Below are positions 16,691-25,466 of a stretch of DNA of 64,000 bases, piece by piece. The stretch spans positions 558,001 through 622,000 of the forward strand of contig NZ_RBLG01000002.1 in NCBI RefSeq assembly GCF_003634585.1, given 5' to 3'. The notes below the pieces were generated by a model. That model worked only from the letters and a program-made list of their open reading frames with translations, was not told the DNA's origin and made no database searches. The stretch is from Gillisia mitskevichiae. GTDB taxonomy: Bacteria; Bacteroidota; Bacteroidia; Flavobacteriales; Flavobacteriaceae. Position 1 is the stretch's first letter, and every line of letters begins with the position of its first letter. A program made the translations under genes and the position numbers.

Positions 16691-17962
16691 ATGGCAGTAG
16701 ACTTACTACTCGGATTACAATGGGGAGATGAAGGAAAGGGTAAAATTGTAGATGTATTTACCAAGAAATATGACATAATTGCTAGATTTCAAGGTGGTCC
16801 AAATGCTGGTCATACTTTAGAATTTGACGGTCAGAAACATGTTCTTCATACCATCCCATCCGGGATCTTTCATACAGACACCATAAATCTTGTTGGAAAT
16901 GGAGTTGTAATAGATCCAGTAATTTTTAAAAAAGAACTGGAGAATTTAGATGCTTTCAAAACAGATTACAGAAAAAATCTTTACATCTCCAGAAAAGCAC
17001 ACTTAATTCTTCCTACACATAGATTGTTGGATGCCGCTTCTGAAGCTTCTAAAGGAAAGGCCAAGATTGGCTCTACCCTTAAAGGAATTGGACCAACTTA
17101 TATGGACAAGACTGGAAGAAATGGAATTCGAGTGGGTGATCTTGAATTAGACAACTGGAAAGAAAAATACAGATTATTGGCAGACAAGCATGAGGCAATG
17201 ATAAGCTTCTATAATGTAGATGTACAATATGATCTGGCTGAATTGGAAACAGAATTCTTTAAAGCTGTGGAGCTTTTAAAAACTTTAAAGTTCATAGACA
17301 GTGAGCAATATTTACAAACAGCTCAAGAAGATGGAAAATCTATTTTAGCTGAAGGTGCTCAAGGATCTTTACTGGATATAGATTTTGGAACTTATCCATT
17401 TGTAACCTCTTCTAACACTACGGCAGCTGGAGCATGTACAGGATTAGGAGTCGCTCCTAATAAAATTGGTGATGCTTTTGGGATCTTTAAAGCATATACT
17501 ACTCGTGTTGGAAGTGGCCCTTTCCCTACCGAGCTTTTCGATGAAGATGGGGAAAGAATGGGTGTAGTTGGAAATGAATTTGGAGCTACAACAGGGCGTC
17601 CAAGAAGATGTGGCTGGTTAGATCTAGTGGCACTTAAATACGCGGTACAAATAAATGGGATCACTCAGTTAATCATGATGAAAGGTGATGTTCTTAGCGG
17701 ATTTAAAACCTTGAAAATATGTACTTCATATATTTACAAAGGCGAAGAAATTAAGCATTTACCTTACAATATAGAGCCAGAAAATGTTACTCCGGTGTAT
17801 ACTGAATTTAAAGGTTGGAAAGAAGATCTTACGAAAATGACGGATCCTTCTGAATTACCTTCTGAATTTATGGAATACGTGAATTTCTTAGAAAAAGAGT
17901 TGAAAACTCCAATTTCTGTGATCTCTGTAGGTCCAGACAGAAAGCAAACAATCCAGAGATAG
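16691..17962 (+). CDS. purA: Adenylosuccinate synthetase
   Basis: 423 residues. Catalyses the GTP-dependent joining of IMP and aspartate to adenylosuccinate, the first committed step to AMP. The P-loop-like motif LQWGDEGKGKIVD contains catalytic Asp13, and GGPNAGHT contains His41. Further hallmarks are GSTLKGIGPTYMDKTGRNGI, EGAQGSLLDIDFGTYPFVTS, FGATTGRPRRCGWLD and ISVGPDRKQTI at the end. Length is typical. It follows fur by 6 bases; fur-purA adjacency is common in Flavobacteriaceae. A strong terminator follows. Confidence 0.97.
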   Translation: MAVDLLLGLQWGDEGKGKIVDVFTKKYDIIARFQGGPNAGHTLEFDGQKHVLHTIPSGIFHTDTINLVGNGVVIDPVIFKKELENLDAFKTDYRKNLYISRKAHLILPTHRLLDAASEASKGKAKIGSTLKGIGPTYMDKTGRNGIRVGDLELDNWKEKYRLLADKHEAMISFYNVDVQYDLAELETEFFKAVELLKTLKFIDSEQYLQTAQEDGKSILAEGAQGSLLDIDFGTYPFVTSSNTTAAGACTGLGVAPNKIGDAFGIFKAYTTRVGSGPFPTELFDEDGERMGVVGNEFGATTGRPRRCGWLDLVALKYAVQINGITQLIMMKGDVLSGFKTLKICTSYIYKGEEIKHLPYNIEPENVTPVYTEFKGWKEDLTKMTDPSELPSEFMEYVNFLEKELKTPISVISVGPDRKQTIQR

Positions 17963-17984
17963 TTTCACATAAAATATTATATAA

Positions 17985-18016
17985 AAAAATGCCTTTCAGA
18001 AATGAAAGGCATTTTT
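17985..18016. terminator. Bidirectional terminator between purA and ferritin-like genes
   Basis: Perfect 14-base stem: AAAAATGCCTTTCA (17985-17998), loop GAAA, TGAAAGGCATTTTT (18003-18016). A and T tracts on both sides suit two convergent transcripts. Confidence 0.9.
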
Positions 18017-18045
18017 AATATGTTATATTTCAAACTAATCTAGAA

Positions 18046-18867
18046 TTAGGAAACGATAAAATTTGTTGCAATTGCGTTTACTTCAGCCATAGTCAAAGGT
18101 TCATCAAAAGCCTCCTTAACTGCTTCTGGACCTCCAAAGTCTCCAAATAAACCTGAAAGTTCTACTCCACCTTGAACGGTGTTAGCTTCTCCCTCGTATA
18201 TACCATCAAATACCGATGGAATACCGTTACTCGCAGCAGTACCGCCAGTAACCCAACCTTTTTGACCTCTCATTCTACGTACTTGAGAAGCATGGCGTGC
18301 CTCTACTGAGTGAACTTGTAATGCGAAAGTTAAAAGATCATTGTCATTAGCCAAAGCTCCTGCCTGACCTTTAAATGCTCTAACTCCAGTATCTTCAAAA
18401 CCTTGAGATAAGGCCATAAAAGTTCCGTAGTTCTCAAACGTATCTAATCCCAAGCCTTTTCCAGTAAAGTCGAACGTTGGTTCATCAATTGCGGCATCTC
18501 CTAAAGCAGCTGCGAAAAAGTTCACGTGAGAAGTCTCATGCTTCAAAATTTGAGCAAAAACTGCACGATCTGCTTCAGGAATTAGTCCAGTGGTATCCAT
18601 TGCTATTTGATAGAAATTACGCTCCAAATATTCTAAGGTCAAGGCAAAATTTAATACTTCTGTTGGGGTAGCTTGAAATGCTGCGGCAGACATTGTTGCC
18701 GTTGCAGCCTTAGACTTACTACTTGTTGCAGCTAATGCAAATGGAATAGATGCTAAAGCTATATTCTTGCTTGCACTTGTAAATTGACTTATGGAACCTC
18801 TTCTAGAACTTTTTGTGTTTAAAAGTTCTTCATTAGAAAGGTTATCTAATATTTTTAATAAATTCAT
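18046..18867 (-). CDS. Ferritin-like domain protein with Tat-like export signal
   Basis: 273 residues. Residues about 20-56 look like an export signal: an Arg pair (SSRRGSIS), then a hydrophobic alanine-rich stretch (NIALASIPFALAATSSKSKA), suggesting a divergent Tat substrate. The rest is a four-helix ferritin-like domain (Ferritin_2/PF13668 type) with potential metal ligands in LTLEYLERNFY, LKHETSHVNFF, EDTGVRAFKG and HSVEARHASQVRRM. Relatives are secreted proteins of uncertain function, some implicated in stress or desiccation; diiron chemistry is plausible but unproven. It lies 27 bases downstream of a paralog (18895-19662), so the two form an operon, and it ends at a terminator shared with purA. 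Confidence 0.85.
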   Translation of the reverse strand: MNLLKILDNLSNEELLNTKSSRRGSISQFTSASKNIALASIPFALAATSSKSKAATATMSAAAFQATPTEVLNFALTLEYLERNFYQIAMDTTGLIPEADRAVFAQILKHETSHVNFFAAALGDAAIDEPTFDFTGKGLGLDTFENYGTFMALSQGFEDTGVRAFKGQAGALANDNDLLTFALQVHSVEARHASQVRRMRGQKGWVTGGTAASNGIPSVFDGIYEGEANTVQGGVELSGLFGDFGGPEAVKEAFDEPLTMAEVNAIATNFIVS

Positions 18868-18894
18868 TTTTTTAAATTTAAGTTGATAAATTAA

Positions 18895-19662
18895 TTAATC
18901 AGTTGGTAATTGATTTGCAGTAAATTCAGTTGTAATGAATCCACCCGCTGCGGCAAGAATTTCACTTGGAGGAGTTGCTCTGTCATAAGACAATCCAGTG
19001 CCACCCAAATCAACCAAAATACCATCTCTAGCAAAGGCTGTAGTACCTGGATTAATTAAATCTGCGAATGCAGAAGCATGTCGCGCTTCAACAGAAACTA
19101 TTTTCCCTGCTAATGTTAAATAAACATCCCCATTTGCTGCTGTTACATCAATCAACTTACCTGCCCCATTATAAGCAGCTACTCCCGTGTCTTCTAGAAT
19201 AAGAGCGGTGGCTAGCACAGAATCTCTATCATCAAAATTTAAATCTCCATAGTCAAACTCAAGATCTGGTGTGATATCATCTGGTGCAACTGCAGTAATA
19301 GCAGTTCTAAAGAATTCACGGTGTATTACTTCATGATACCATACGTCTTCAAGAAGAGTTTTTTCCTCACCATCAGGTAAGGCTTTATAATAATTTCCTT
19401 CGATCACTCTAGTGTAGAAATCTGCTTCTAACTGTTCTAAAGCATATGCATAATTTAAGATCCCAAGATTTCCTGCCCCTAAATCAAATACTCCATCTGG
19501 TGGTGTAACCGGGTCCATATCGTCATCATCACTACATCCATAAAGCAATAAACTACTTCCTGCAACTGCCAATCCTCCCATTTTTAAAAATCTTCTACGA
19601 GAATTATTTGTTTTTGAGTGGTTTTCAATGGATGTTTCCACTTTAATAATTGGTTTTTTCAT
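18895..19662 (-). CDS. Ferritin-like domain lipoprotein with Tat signal
   Basis: 255 residues from the ATG at 19662; an upstream non-ATG in-frame extension has no signal-peptide logic. A clear twin-arginine motif (NSRRRFLKMGG) is followed by a hydrophobic core and a lipobox-like LLYGC, so this should be a Tat-exported lipoprotein, with an acidic SDDDD stretch after the cysteine that may act in surface sorting. The ferritin-like domain has helix motifs with candidate metal ligands: YALEQLEADFYTRV, WYHEVIHREFFRT, LILEDTGVAAYNG and IVSVEARHASAFADL. It is the first gene of a two-gene operon with its paralog. Tat export suggests that a metal cofactor is loaded in the cytoplasm. Function unknown. 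Confidence 0.87.
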   Translation of the reverse strand: MKKPIIKVETSIENHSKTNNSRRRFLKMGGLAVAGSSLLLYGCSDDDDMDPVTPPDGVFDLGAGNLGILNYAYALEQLEADFYTRVIEGNYYKALPDGEEKTLLEDVWYHEVIHREFFRTAITAVAPDDITPDLEFDYGDLNFDDRDSVLATALILEDTGVAAYNGAGKLIDVTAANGDVYLTLAGKIVSVEARHASAFADLINPGTTAFARDGILVDLGGTGLSYDRATPPSEILAAAGGFITTEFTANQLPTD

Positions 19663-19985
19663 AATTAAATTTTCTAGATTATATTTAAACTTACGTGACA
19701 AAATCCTTAAAGGTTTTCTGTTCAAGGTTAAAATTTTCTTAAACAGATTTTAGAACTACTAATTTTAGTTAATATTTAGAAAGATTTATGATATACCTCA
19801 TTTTCTCTAACTTATATTAACAAATCGCGTGTTATTAAACAGATATCTTAAAAATTGATCGATTAACCTTTACATTTCATAATGGCACATTTGTAGAATT
19901 ATTAATTATATCTAATTAATGTTTTTGAATTAGTATTATTTCTGTTACTACTCTTTTCATTACTTTTGATTCAAACTTTACAGAT
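19663..19985. other. Divergent intergenic region, ferritin-like operon / OstA gene
   Basis: 323 very AT-rich bases. It holds a plus-strand -7 element (19961-19968) for the OstA-like gene. I could not find an exact TAnnTTTG element for the ferritin-like operon on the minus strand. No RNA gene or conserved small frame is visible. Confidence 0.5.
19961..19968 (+). promoter_or_regulatory. -7 element of the OstA-like gene
   Basis: TACTTTTG, an exact TAnnTTTG match. A transcript would start near 19975, about 11 nt before the TTG start at 19986, which supports that unusual start codon. Confidence 0.5.
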
Positions 19986-21788
19986 TTGAAAATTTCTCAT
20001 TCTTATATATTTATATTTCTTTTTTGCTTGTTTAGCATTAGTAAGAACTACTCTCAGGAATCTAAAAAAATAGATTATACCAGTGACAGAACTCTAAAAG
20101 ATGAGATCAAATATCCCGGTGCCATTATCCTAAGTAAGGTGACCAATCAGGTGCACTTTATTCATGAAGGAATAGAAATATGGTGTGATCAGGCAATACA
20201 TTACGATCAAGCGAACTTTTTTAAGGCTTATGGAAATGTTAGAATGCAACAAGGAGATACCGTTACTATGCAAAGTAAGTATGCAGAATATAATGGAACT
20301 ACACAATTTGCCTTCGCTAGCGGTAATGTAAAAATGAGCAGGCCTCAATCTTCCATAGAAACAGATACATTGTTTTTTGATAGAGTAAAACAACAAGCTT
20401 ATTATAGAAGTGGTGGGACAGTTCGCGATACTGCAAGTGTACTTACCAGTAGAATTGGTAGATATTACATGGATCAGGATAAATATTCCTTCCTGAGTAA
20501 TGTTAAAGTAACCAATCCTAAATACACTATAAATTCTCAGCAATTAGATTTTTATTCAGAAAGTGGCGCTGCTTATTTATACGGTCCCACTACCATTGTG
20601 AGTGAAACTAGTACAGTGTATTGTGAACGTGGATTTTATGATACCCGAGGAGATGTAGGATATTTTGTAAAGAATTCCAGAATAGATTATGAAAATAGAA
20701 TTCTTGAAGGAGATAGTCTCTATTTTAATCGGGCTAAAAGTTTTGCATCTGGTACAAATAACATAAAAGTTACAGATACTTTAAATCATAGCTTAATAAC
20801 AGGGCATTATGCAGAAGTGTATCGTGAAAAAGATTCTGTTTTTATAACGAAAAGGGCTTTAGCAGCTACGATCCAAGACAACGATTCAATTTTTATTCAT
20901 AGTGACACCCTAATGATCACGGGAAAACCTGAAAACAGAATTGTTAGAGGATTTTATAATGTAAAGTTGTTTAAGAGTGATCTAAGCGGTAAGAGTGATT
21001 CCATTTATGTTAATCAGAAAAAAGGGATCACTAAATTAATTAATATTGGAAATACGCCCTCTACCTCTGTCTCCAAGAAGCGCTCTCCAGTAATATGGTC
21101 AGCTAACAACCAAATGACCGGGGATACTATTCATATCTTGAATAATCCAGTAACCGAAAAGCTCGATTCTCTTAAAGTTTTTTATGATGCATTCCTAATT
21201 CAAAAAGATAGTATAGATGGATATAATCAGGTAAAAGGAAAGGAACTCACCGGATTGTTCGTGAATAATGAGCTATATCAAGTAGATATTATTAAAAACA
21301 CAGAAACCATATATTATAGTAGAAATGAAGAAAATGAATTATTAGGTATAAATAAAACCTTATCTAGTTCTATAAAAATTCTTTTTGAAGATAAAACAAT
21401 TCGAGATATTTACTATTATAAACAAGTAGATGGCACGCTTACCCCGCCCGAAGATTTTCCACCCAATGCGAGAGAACTTCCAGGTTTCAGCTGGCGTGGA
21501 GAAGAGCAATTATTGGAAAAATCCGACCTATTTAAAGGGGAAGAACCGCCTGTTTTAACAAAGATAAAAGGAATCCCTTTACCCGAGGAGCAGGAAGACT
21601 TTTTTGACGAATCGAATGGAGAACCTTCCTTGTTAAATGAAAACTCCAGACTAACACCAGAGGATCTTAAAGACACTAAAGTTGATAGTTTGGGCGTACC
21701 TATAAAAAAAGTTGACTCACTTTTAATGGATAAGAAGAAGATAATAGAGAAGAAGAAACCATCCGGAAAAGGAACCACTAAAAGTTAA
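19986..21788 (+). CDS. OstA-like protein (LptA/LptD-type LPS transport family)
   Basis: 600 residues from a TTG start, the only initiator ahead of the signal peptide (MKISHSYIFIFLFCLFSISK). The N-terminal half has repeated OstA/LptA beta-jellyroll strands of the form G-N-V-x-M/V (AYGNVRMQQGDTVTMQSKYA, FASGNVKMSRPQSSIETDTL, LSNVKVTNPKYTINSQQLDF), which bind lipid A in LptA/LptC/LptD. No clear beta-barrel follows; the C-terminus is proline-, acid- and lysine-rich. It probably carries LPS across the periplasm, but the exact role of these long Bacteroidetes forms is unsettled. The aminotransferase gene starts 5 bases downstream. Confidence 0.85.
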   Translation: MKISHSYIFIFLFCLFSISKNYSQESKKIDYTSDRTLKDEIKYPGAIILSKVTNQVHFIHEGIEIWCDQAIHYDQANFFKAYGNVRMQQGDTVTMQSKYAEYNGTTQFAFASGNVKMSRPQSSIETDTLFFDRVKQQAYYRSGGTVRDTASVLTSRIGRYYMDQDKYSFLSNVKVTNPKYTINSQQLDFYSESGAAYLYGPTTIVSETSTVYCERGFYDTRGDVGYFVKNSRIDYENRILEGDSLYFNRAKSFASGTNNIKVTDTLNHSLITGHYAEVYREKDSVFITKRALAATIQDNDSIFIHSDTLMITGKPENRIVRGFYNVKLFKSDLSGKSDSIYVNQKKGITKLINIGNTPSTSVSKKRSPVIWSANNQMTGDTIHILNNPVTEKLDSLKVFYDAFLIQKDSIDGYNQVKGKELTGLFVNNELYQVDIIKNTETIYYSRNEENELLGINKTLSSSIKILFEDKTIRDIYYYKQVDGTLTPPEDFPPNARELPGFSWRGEEQLLEKSDLFKGEEPPVLTKIKGIPLPEEQEDFFDESNGEPSLLNENSRLTPEDLKDTKVDSLGVPIKKVDSLLMDKKKIIEKKKPSGKGTTKS

Positions 21789-21793
21789 ATTAA

Positions 21794-22981
21794 TTGAAAG
21801 AAGAATTTTTAAAATTTCAAGCGCAAACTTCCCCACATCCTCTAGCTTTAGAAATATCTCACGCTAAAGGATCTTATATTTATTCTATACAAGGAAAGAA
21901 ACACTTAGATTTTGTAGCAGGAGTTTCAGCCTGTAGCCTAGGACATTGCCATCCAAGAATAGTGAATGCAATTAAGGATCAGGCAGAACGATATTTGCAT
22001 GTTATGGTATATGGCGAATATGCATTATCCCCTGCTGTTGAATTAACAAAACTGTTAGCAAAACTTTTACCACCATCTTTAAACAAAACCTATCTCACAA
22101 ATTCGGGCACCGAAGCTATTGAAGGCGCATTAAAATTAGCTAGAAGATCTACAGGTAGATCTGAAATTATCGCATCTAAAATGGCCTACCATGGAAACAC
22201 CATGGGCTCCCTTAGTTTAATGAGTATAGAAGAAAGAGTGGCTCCTTTTAGACCTTTAATTGGAGATGTTAGTTTTATAAATTTTAATGTGCTAGAAGAT
22301 TTTAAGGCTATCACAAGGAATACAGCAGCTGTAATTCTTGAAACAATTCAAGGTGGTGCAGGTTTTATTATCCCAAAAAATAACTACTTAAGTAAGCTTA
22401 AAGCTCATTGCGAAGAAGTTGGAGCATTATTAATCTTAGATGAAATACAACCAGGTTTTGGAAGAACAGGAAAGTTATTTGGCTTTGAACACTTCAACAT
22501 AATTCCCGATATCCTAGTAATGGGTAAGGGAATGGGTGGCGGAATGCCTATTGGTGCTTTCACGGCTTCAGAAGATGTGATGGACACTTTAATGGATAAT
22601 CCAAAATTAGGACATATTACCACTTTTGGAGGTAATCCTGTAATTGCAGCATCAGCTCTGGCTACTCTGCAAGAAATTACAGAATCTGACCTTATGGCAG
22701 AAAGCCTTCAGAAGGAAATATTATTCAGAGAACTACTAGTTCATCCACTTATTATTGAGGTTCGTGGAATGGGGCTTATGTTGGCTATCATAACTATTTC
22801 AGAAGAAATGGCAACTGCAATTATTTTGAAAGCACAGGAGAAAGGTCTAATTTTGTTCTGGCTTTTATTTGAAAAAACTGCCATAAGAATAACTCCCCCC
22901 TTAACAATTACTAATCAGGAAATTAAAGAAGGATGTGGCATTATTATTGACATTTTAAATGAAATTGAAAGTCAATCTTAA
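21794..22981 (+). CDS. Class III PLP-dependent aminotransferase
   Basis: 395 residues from a TTG start; no ATG exists before the conserved region (SPHPLALEISHAKGSYIYSI). Fold type I, class III features: GVSACSLGHCHPRIVNAI, the phosphate-binding TNSGTEAIEGALKLAR, the PLP ring Asp in LLILDEIQPGFGRTGKL, and the Schiff-base lysine in VMGKGMGGGMPIGAF (Lys245). It belongs to the acetylornithine/ornithine/aspartate aminotransferase-like group; the substrate cannot be decided from sequence. It lies 5 bases after the OstA-like gene, so they are likely co-transcribed, though no functional link is evident. Confidence 0.92.
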   Translation: MKEEFLKFQAQTSPHPLALEISHAKGSYIYSIQGKKHLDFVAGVSACSLGHCHPRIVNAIKDQAERYLHVMVYGEYALSPAVELTKLLAKLLPPSLNKTYLTNSGTEAIEGALKLARRSTGRSEIIASKMAYHGNTMGSLSLMSIEERVAPFRPLIGDVSFINFNVLEDFKAITRNTAAVILETIQGGAGFIIPKNNYLSKLKAHCEEVGALLILDEIQPGFGRTGKLFGFEHFNIIPDILVMGKGMGGGMPIGAFTASEDVMDTLMDNPKLGHITTFGGNPVIAASALATLQEITESDLMAESLQKEILFRELLVHPLIIEVRGMGLMLAIITISEEMATAIILKAQEKGLILFWLLFEKTAIRITPPLTITNQEIKEGCGIIIDILNEIESQS

Positions 22982-23080
22982 CTTGTTAATTACTTTGTTA
23001 AAAACAATATAGATACCCTTACAGTTTAGCTGTTATCATTTATAACTTTAATACTGTAGAAATCTCGTAATCCCCAGTGT

Positions 23081-24478
23081 ATGCAATTAAGCCATAACGA
23101 AGAAAACAATTTCTCACTTACCCGTTTTGAATCTATGTTAAAAACAAACGATGTGTTGTTTTTTGATTCAGAAGAATTTGAGGATATCATTCATCATTAT
23201 TTGGAGAATGGAAAGATTGCTCTGGCTAAAAAAGCCGTAAAATTAGGACTGGCTCAACACCCCACTTCTACAAACCTGAAACTATTTAAAGTTGAAATCC
23301 TTGTATTTGAGGATAAATTAGACTTGGCAGATGGTTTACTAAATGAATTACATACTTTAGAATCTTCTAATGAGGAGATCTTTATTCAGAAAGCTAATAT
23401 TTTCTCTAAAAGAGATGATCATAAAAAGGCGATCCAAATGTTGGAACTCGCACTAGAAATAACTCTAGATACTGCAGATGTTTATTCTCTTTTAGGAATG
23501 GAATATTTGTTCTTAGAAGATTTCGAGAATGCTAAACTTAGCTTCATGCAGTGTTTAGAGGCAGATGAGGAAGATTATTCGGCATTATATAATATTATGT
23601 ATTGTTTCGATTTTCTGGAACAGAAAAATGAGTCGATAGATTTTCTGAATAACTTTCTAAATAAAAATCCTTATTGCGAAGTTGCTTGGCACCAAGTTGG
23701 AAAGCAATATTTCGACCTGAAACAATTAGACAAAGCCTTAATGGCATTTGATTTTGCTATCATTAGTGATGATTATTTTATCGGGGCTTACCTAGAAAAA
23801 GGAAAAGTCTTAGAAAAATTAGGTCGTTATAATGAAGCAATAGAGAATTATAAGATCACTTTAGATCTGGACGATCCTACCTCTTTTGCCTATTTAAGAA
23901 TTGGTAAATGTTTTGAAAAATTAGGATTAGATGAATATGCTTTGGAAAATTATTCTAAAACAGTTCATGAAGATCCTTTGTTGGATAAAGGATGGATCGC
24001 CATTACAGATTTTTACTTCAAGAAAAAGAATTATCAAAAAGCACTTTATTATATTAATAAAGCCATTAATATAGATGAAGAGAATGTCCTTTATTGGAAA
24101 CGTTTTGCTAAGATCAATAGCAGACTTAATTTCTTTGAAGAAGCAGAACGAGGATATCAAAAAACCATTGAACTTGGTAATTATGAACTTGAGACTTGGA
24201 TAAGACGTTGTGATATTCTTATTAATCTTGGAGAATACGAAACCGCTATTCAGAATTTAATGCAGGCGATAGAATTTTATCCAGATTCTGCAGAGATCGA
24301 ATATAGGTTAGCCGGTTTATATTTTAATTTGAATGAAGGGGATAAAGGTTATTTTCATTTGAATAACGGACTTAAACTAGATTCTGAATACTATATCATT
24401 ATAGAAGAACTTTTTCCGCAGATCTTCAGCAGAAAAAGTGTGAAAGAAATTATTAATTCTTACCTAAAGACCTCCTAA
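23081..24478 (+). CDS. Tetratricopeptide repeat protein
   Basis: 465 residues, with no signal peptide. About ten TPR-like helix pairs span residues 35-450, for example AIQMLELALEITLDTADVYS, KALMAFDFAIISDDYFIGAY, EAIENYKITLDLDDPTSFAY, YALENYSKTVHEDPLLDKGW and ETAIQNLMQAIEFYPDSAEI. Such superhelices mediate protein-protein contacts; the partner is unknown. Its aromatic/acidic composition and position between the OstA/aminotransferase pair and the DUF368 genes are typical of flavobacterial genomes. The start at 23081 gives an acidic, asparagine-rich N-terminus (MQLSHNEENNF). Confidence 0.9.
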   Translation: MQLSHNEENNFSLTRFESMLKTNDVLFFDSEEFEDIIHHYLENGKIALAKKAVKLGLAQHPTSTNLKLFKVEILVFEDKLDLADGLLNELHTLESSNEEIFIQKANIFSKRDDHKKAIQMLELALEITLDTADVYSLLGMEYLFLEDFENAKLSFMQCLEADEEDYSALYNIMYCFDFLEQKNESIDFLNNFLNKNPYCEVAWHQVGKQYFDLKQLDKALMAFDFAIISDDYFIGAYLEKGKVLEKLGRYNEAIENYKITLDLDDPTSFAYLRIGKCFEKLGLDEYALENYSKTVHEDPLLDKGWIAITDFYFKKKNYQKALYYINKAINIDEENVLYWKRFAKINSRLNFFEEAERGYQKTIELGNYELETWIRRCDILINLGEYETAIQNLMQAIEFYPDSAEIEYRLAGLYFNLNEGDKGYFHLNNGLKLDSEYYIIIEELFPQIFSRKSVKEIINSYLKTS

Positions 24479-24487
24479 TAATTTAGT

Positions 24488-24495
24488 TACTTTTG
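24488..24495 (+). promoter_or_regulatory. -7 element of the DUF368 pair
   Basis: TACTTTTG, an exact TAnnTTTG match, 10 bases after the TPR stop codon. The predicted start near 24502 leaves about 17 nt before the ATG at 24519. Confidence 0.45.
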
Positions 24496-24518
24496 GAAAG
24501 AATTTTTAATTTTTGAAA

Positions 24519-25466
24519 ATGCAAAGAAGTTTCAAGGACTACCTTACAATTACACTTAAAGGAATGGCTATGGGTGCTGCAGATGTAGTACCAGGTGTTT
24601 CTGGAGGTACAATCGCTTTTATTACAGGTATATACCAAGAATTAATAGCTACCATAAGTGGCATTGATTTAGGACTTTTTAAAACTTGGAAAGAGCAAGG
24701 TTTCAAAGCCATGTGGAAAGAGGCAAATGGATCTTTTGTGGTTGCGCTTCTCTCTGGTATCTTAATAAGTATTTTTACGGTAATGCGTTTAACCAATTAT
24801 CTATTGGAAGAACACCCGATAATGATCTGGTCTTTCTTTTTTGGCTTGATACTAGCAAGTATCTGGTTTGTAGCGAAACAAATCCCTAAATGGAATTTTA
24901 AAATTATTATAGCGCTTTTAATTGGTGCTGCCATAGCTCTTTATATAGTTATGCTACCTCCATTGGGAGCGAATTCCAGTCTCTGGTTTTTATTCTTAGC
25001 TGGAGCCATTGCAGTATGTGCAATGATATTACCAGGAATTTCAGGAGCGTTTATTTTGGTGCTTTTGGGATCTTATAAAACTATTACAGAAGCGGCACAT
25101 GATTTTGAATTTAAAACTCTGGGTGTAGTTGCGGTAGGTGCCATTGTGGGACTTTTAACTTTTTCCCGAGTTTTAAAATGGCTTTTCGATCATTACAGCA
25201 GTATAACTTTAGCGGTATTAACAGGATTTATAGCAGGCTCTCTAAATAAAATATGGCCATGGAAAGAAGTTCTAGAATCCGAAAAGATTGGTGAAAAGAC
25301 TGTGGTACTTAGGGAAGCTTCGGTTTGGCCTACTAATTTTCAAGGAGAATCACATTTACTTGCGGCAATAGCATTAATTCTTGCAGGATTTACTTTAATT
25401 CTTATCTTAGAGCGAGTAGCCACCCAAAAACCAATCGCTCAAAATGCAGCAGACTCGAACCTTTAG
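24519..25466 (+). CDS. DUF368 polyprenyl-phosphate transporter-family protein (copy 1)
   Basis: 315 residues from the ATG at 24519 (an in-frame TTG lies 6 bases upstream). Polytopic membrane protein with about eight hydrophobic segments and two re-entrant-type glycine/proline signatures: GAADVVPGVSGGTIAFITG near the N-terminus and ILPGISGAFILVLLGSY in the middle. DUF368 (PopT) proteins were shown to recycle undecaprenyl phosphate across the membrane for peptidoglycan and surface-polymer synthesis, acting alongside or instead of DedA-family UptA. It overlaps the second DUF368 gene by 23 bases, so the two are translationally coupled. Paralog or heterodimer partner is inference. Confidence 0.9.
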   Translation: MQRSFKDYLTITLKGMAMGAADVVPGVSGGTIAFITGIYQELIATISGIDLGLFKTWKEQGFKAMWKEANGSFVVALLSGILISIFTVMRLTNYLLEEHPIMIWSFFFGLILASIWFVAKQIPKWNFKIIIALLIGAAIALYIVMLPPLGANSSLWFLFLAGAIAVCAMILPGISGAFILVLLGSYKTITEAAHDFEFKTLGVVAVGAIVGLLTFSRVLKWLFDHYSSITLAVLTGFIAGSLNKIWPWKEVLESEKIGEKTVVLREASVWPTNFQGESHLLAAIALILAGFTLILILERVATQKPIAQNAADSNL

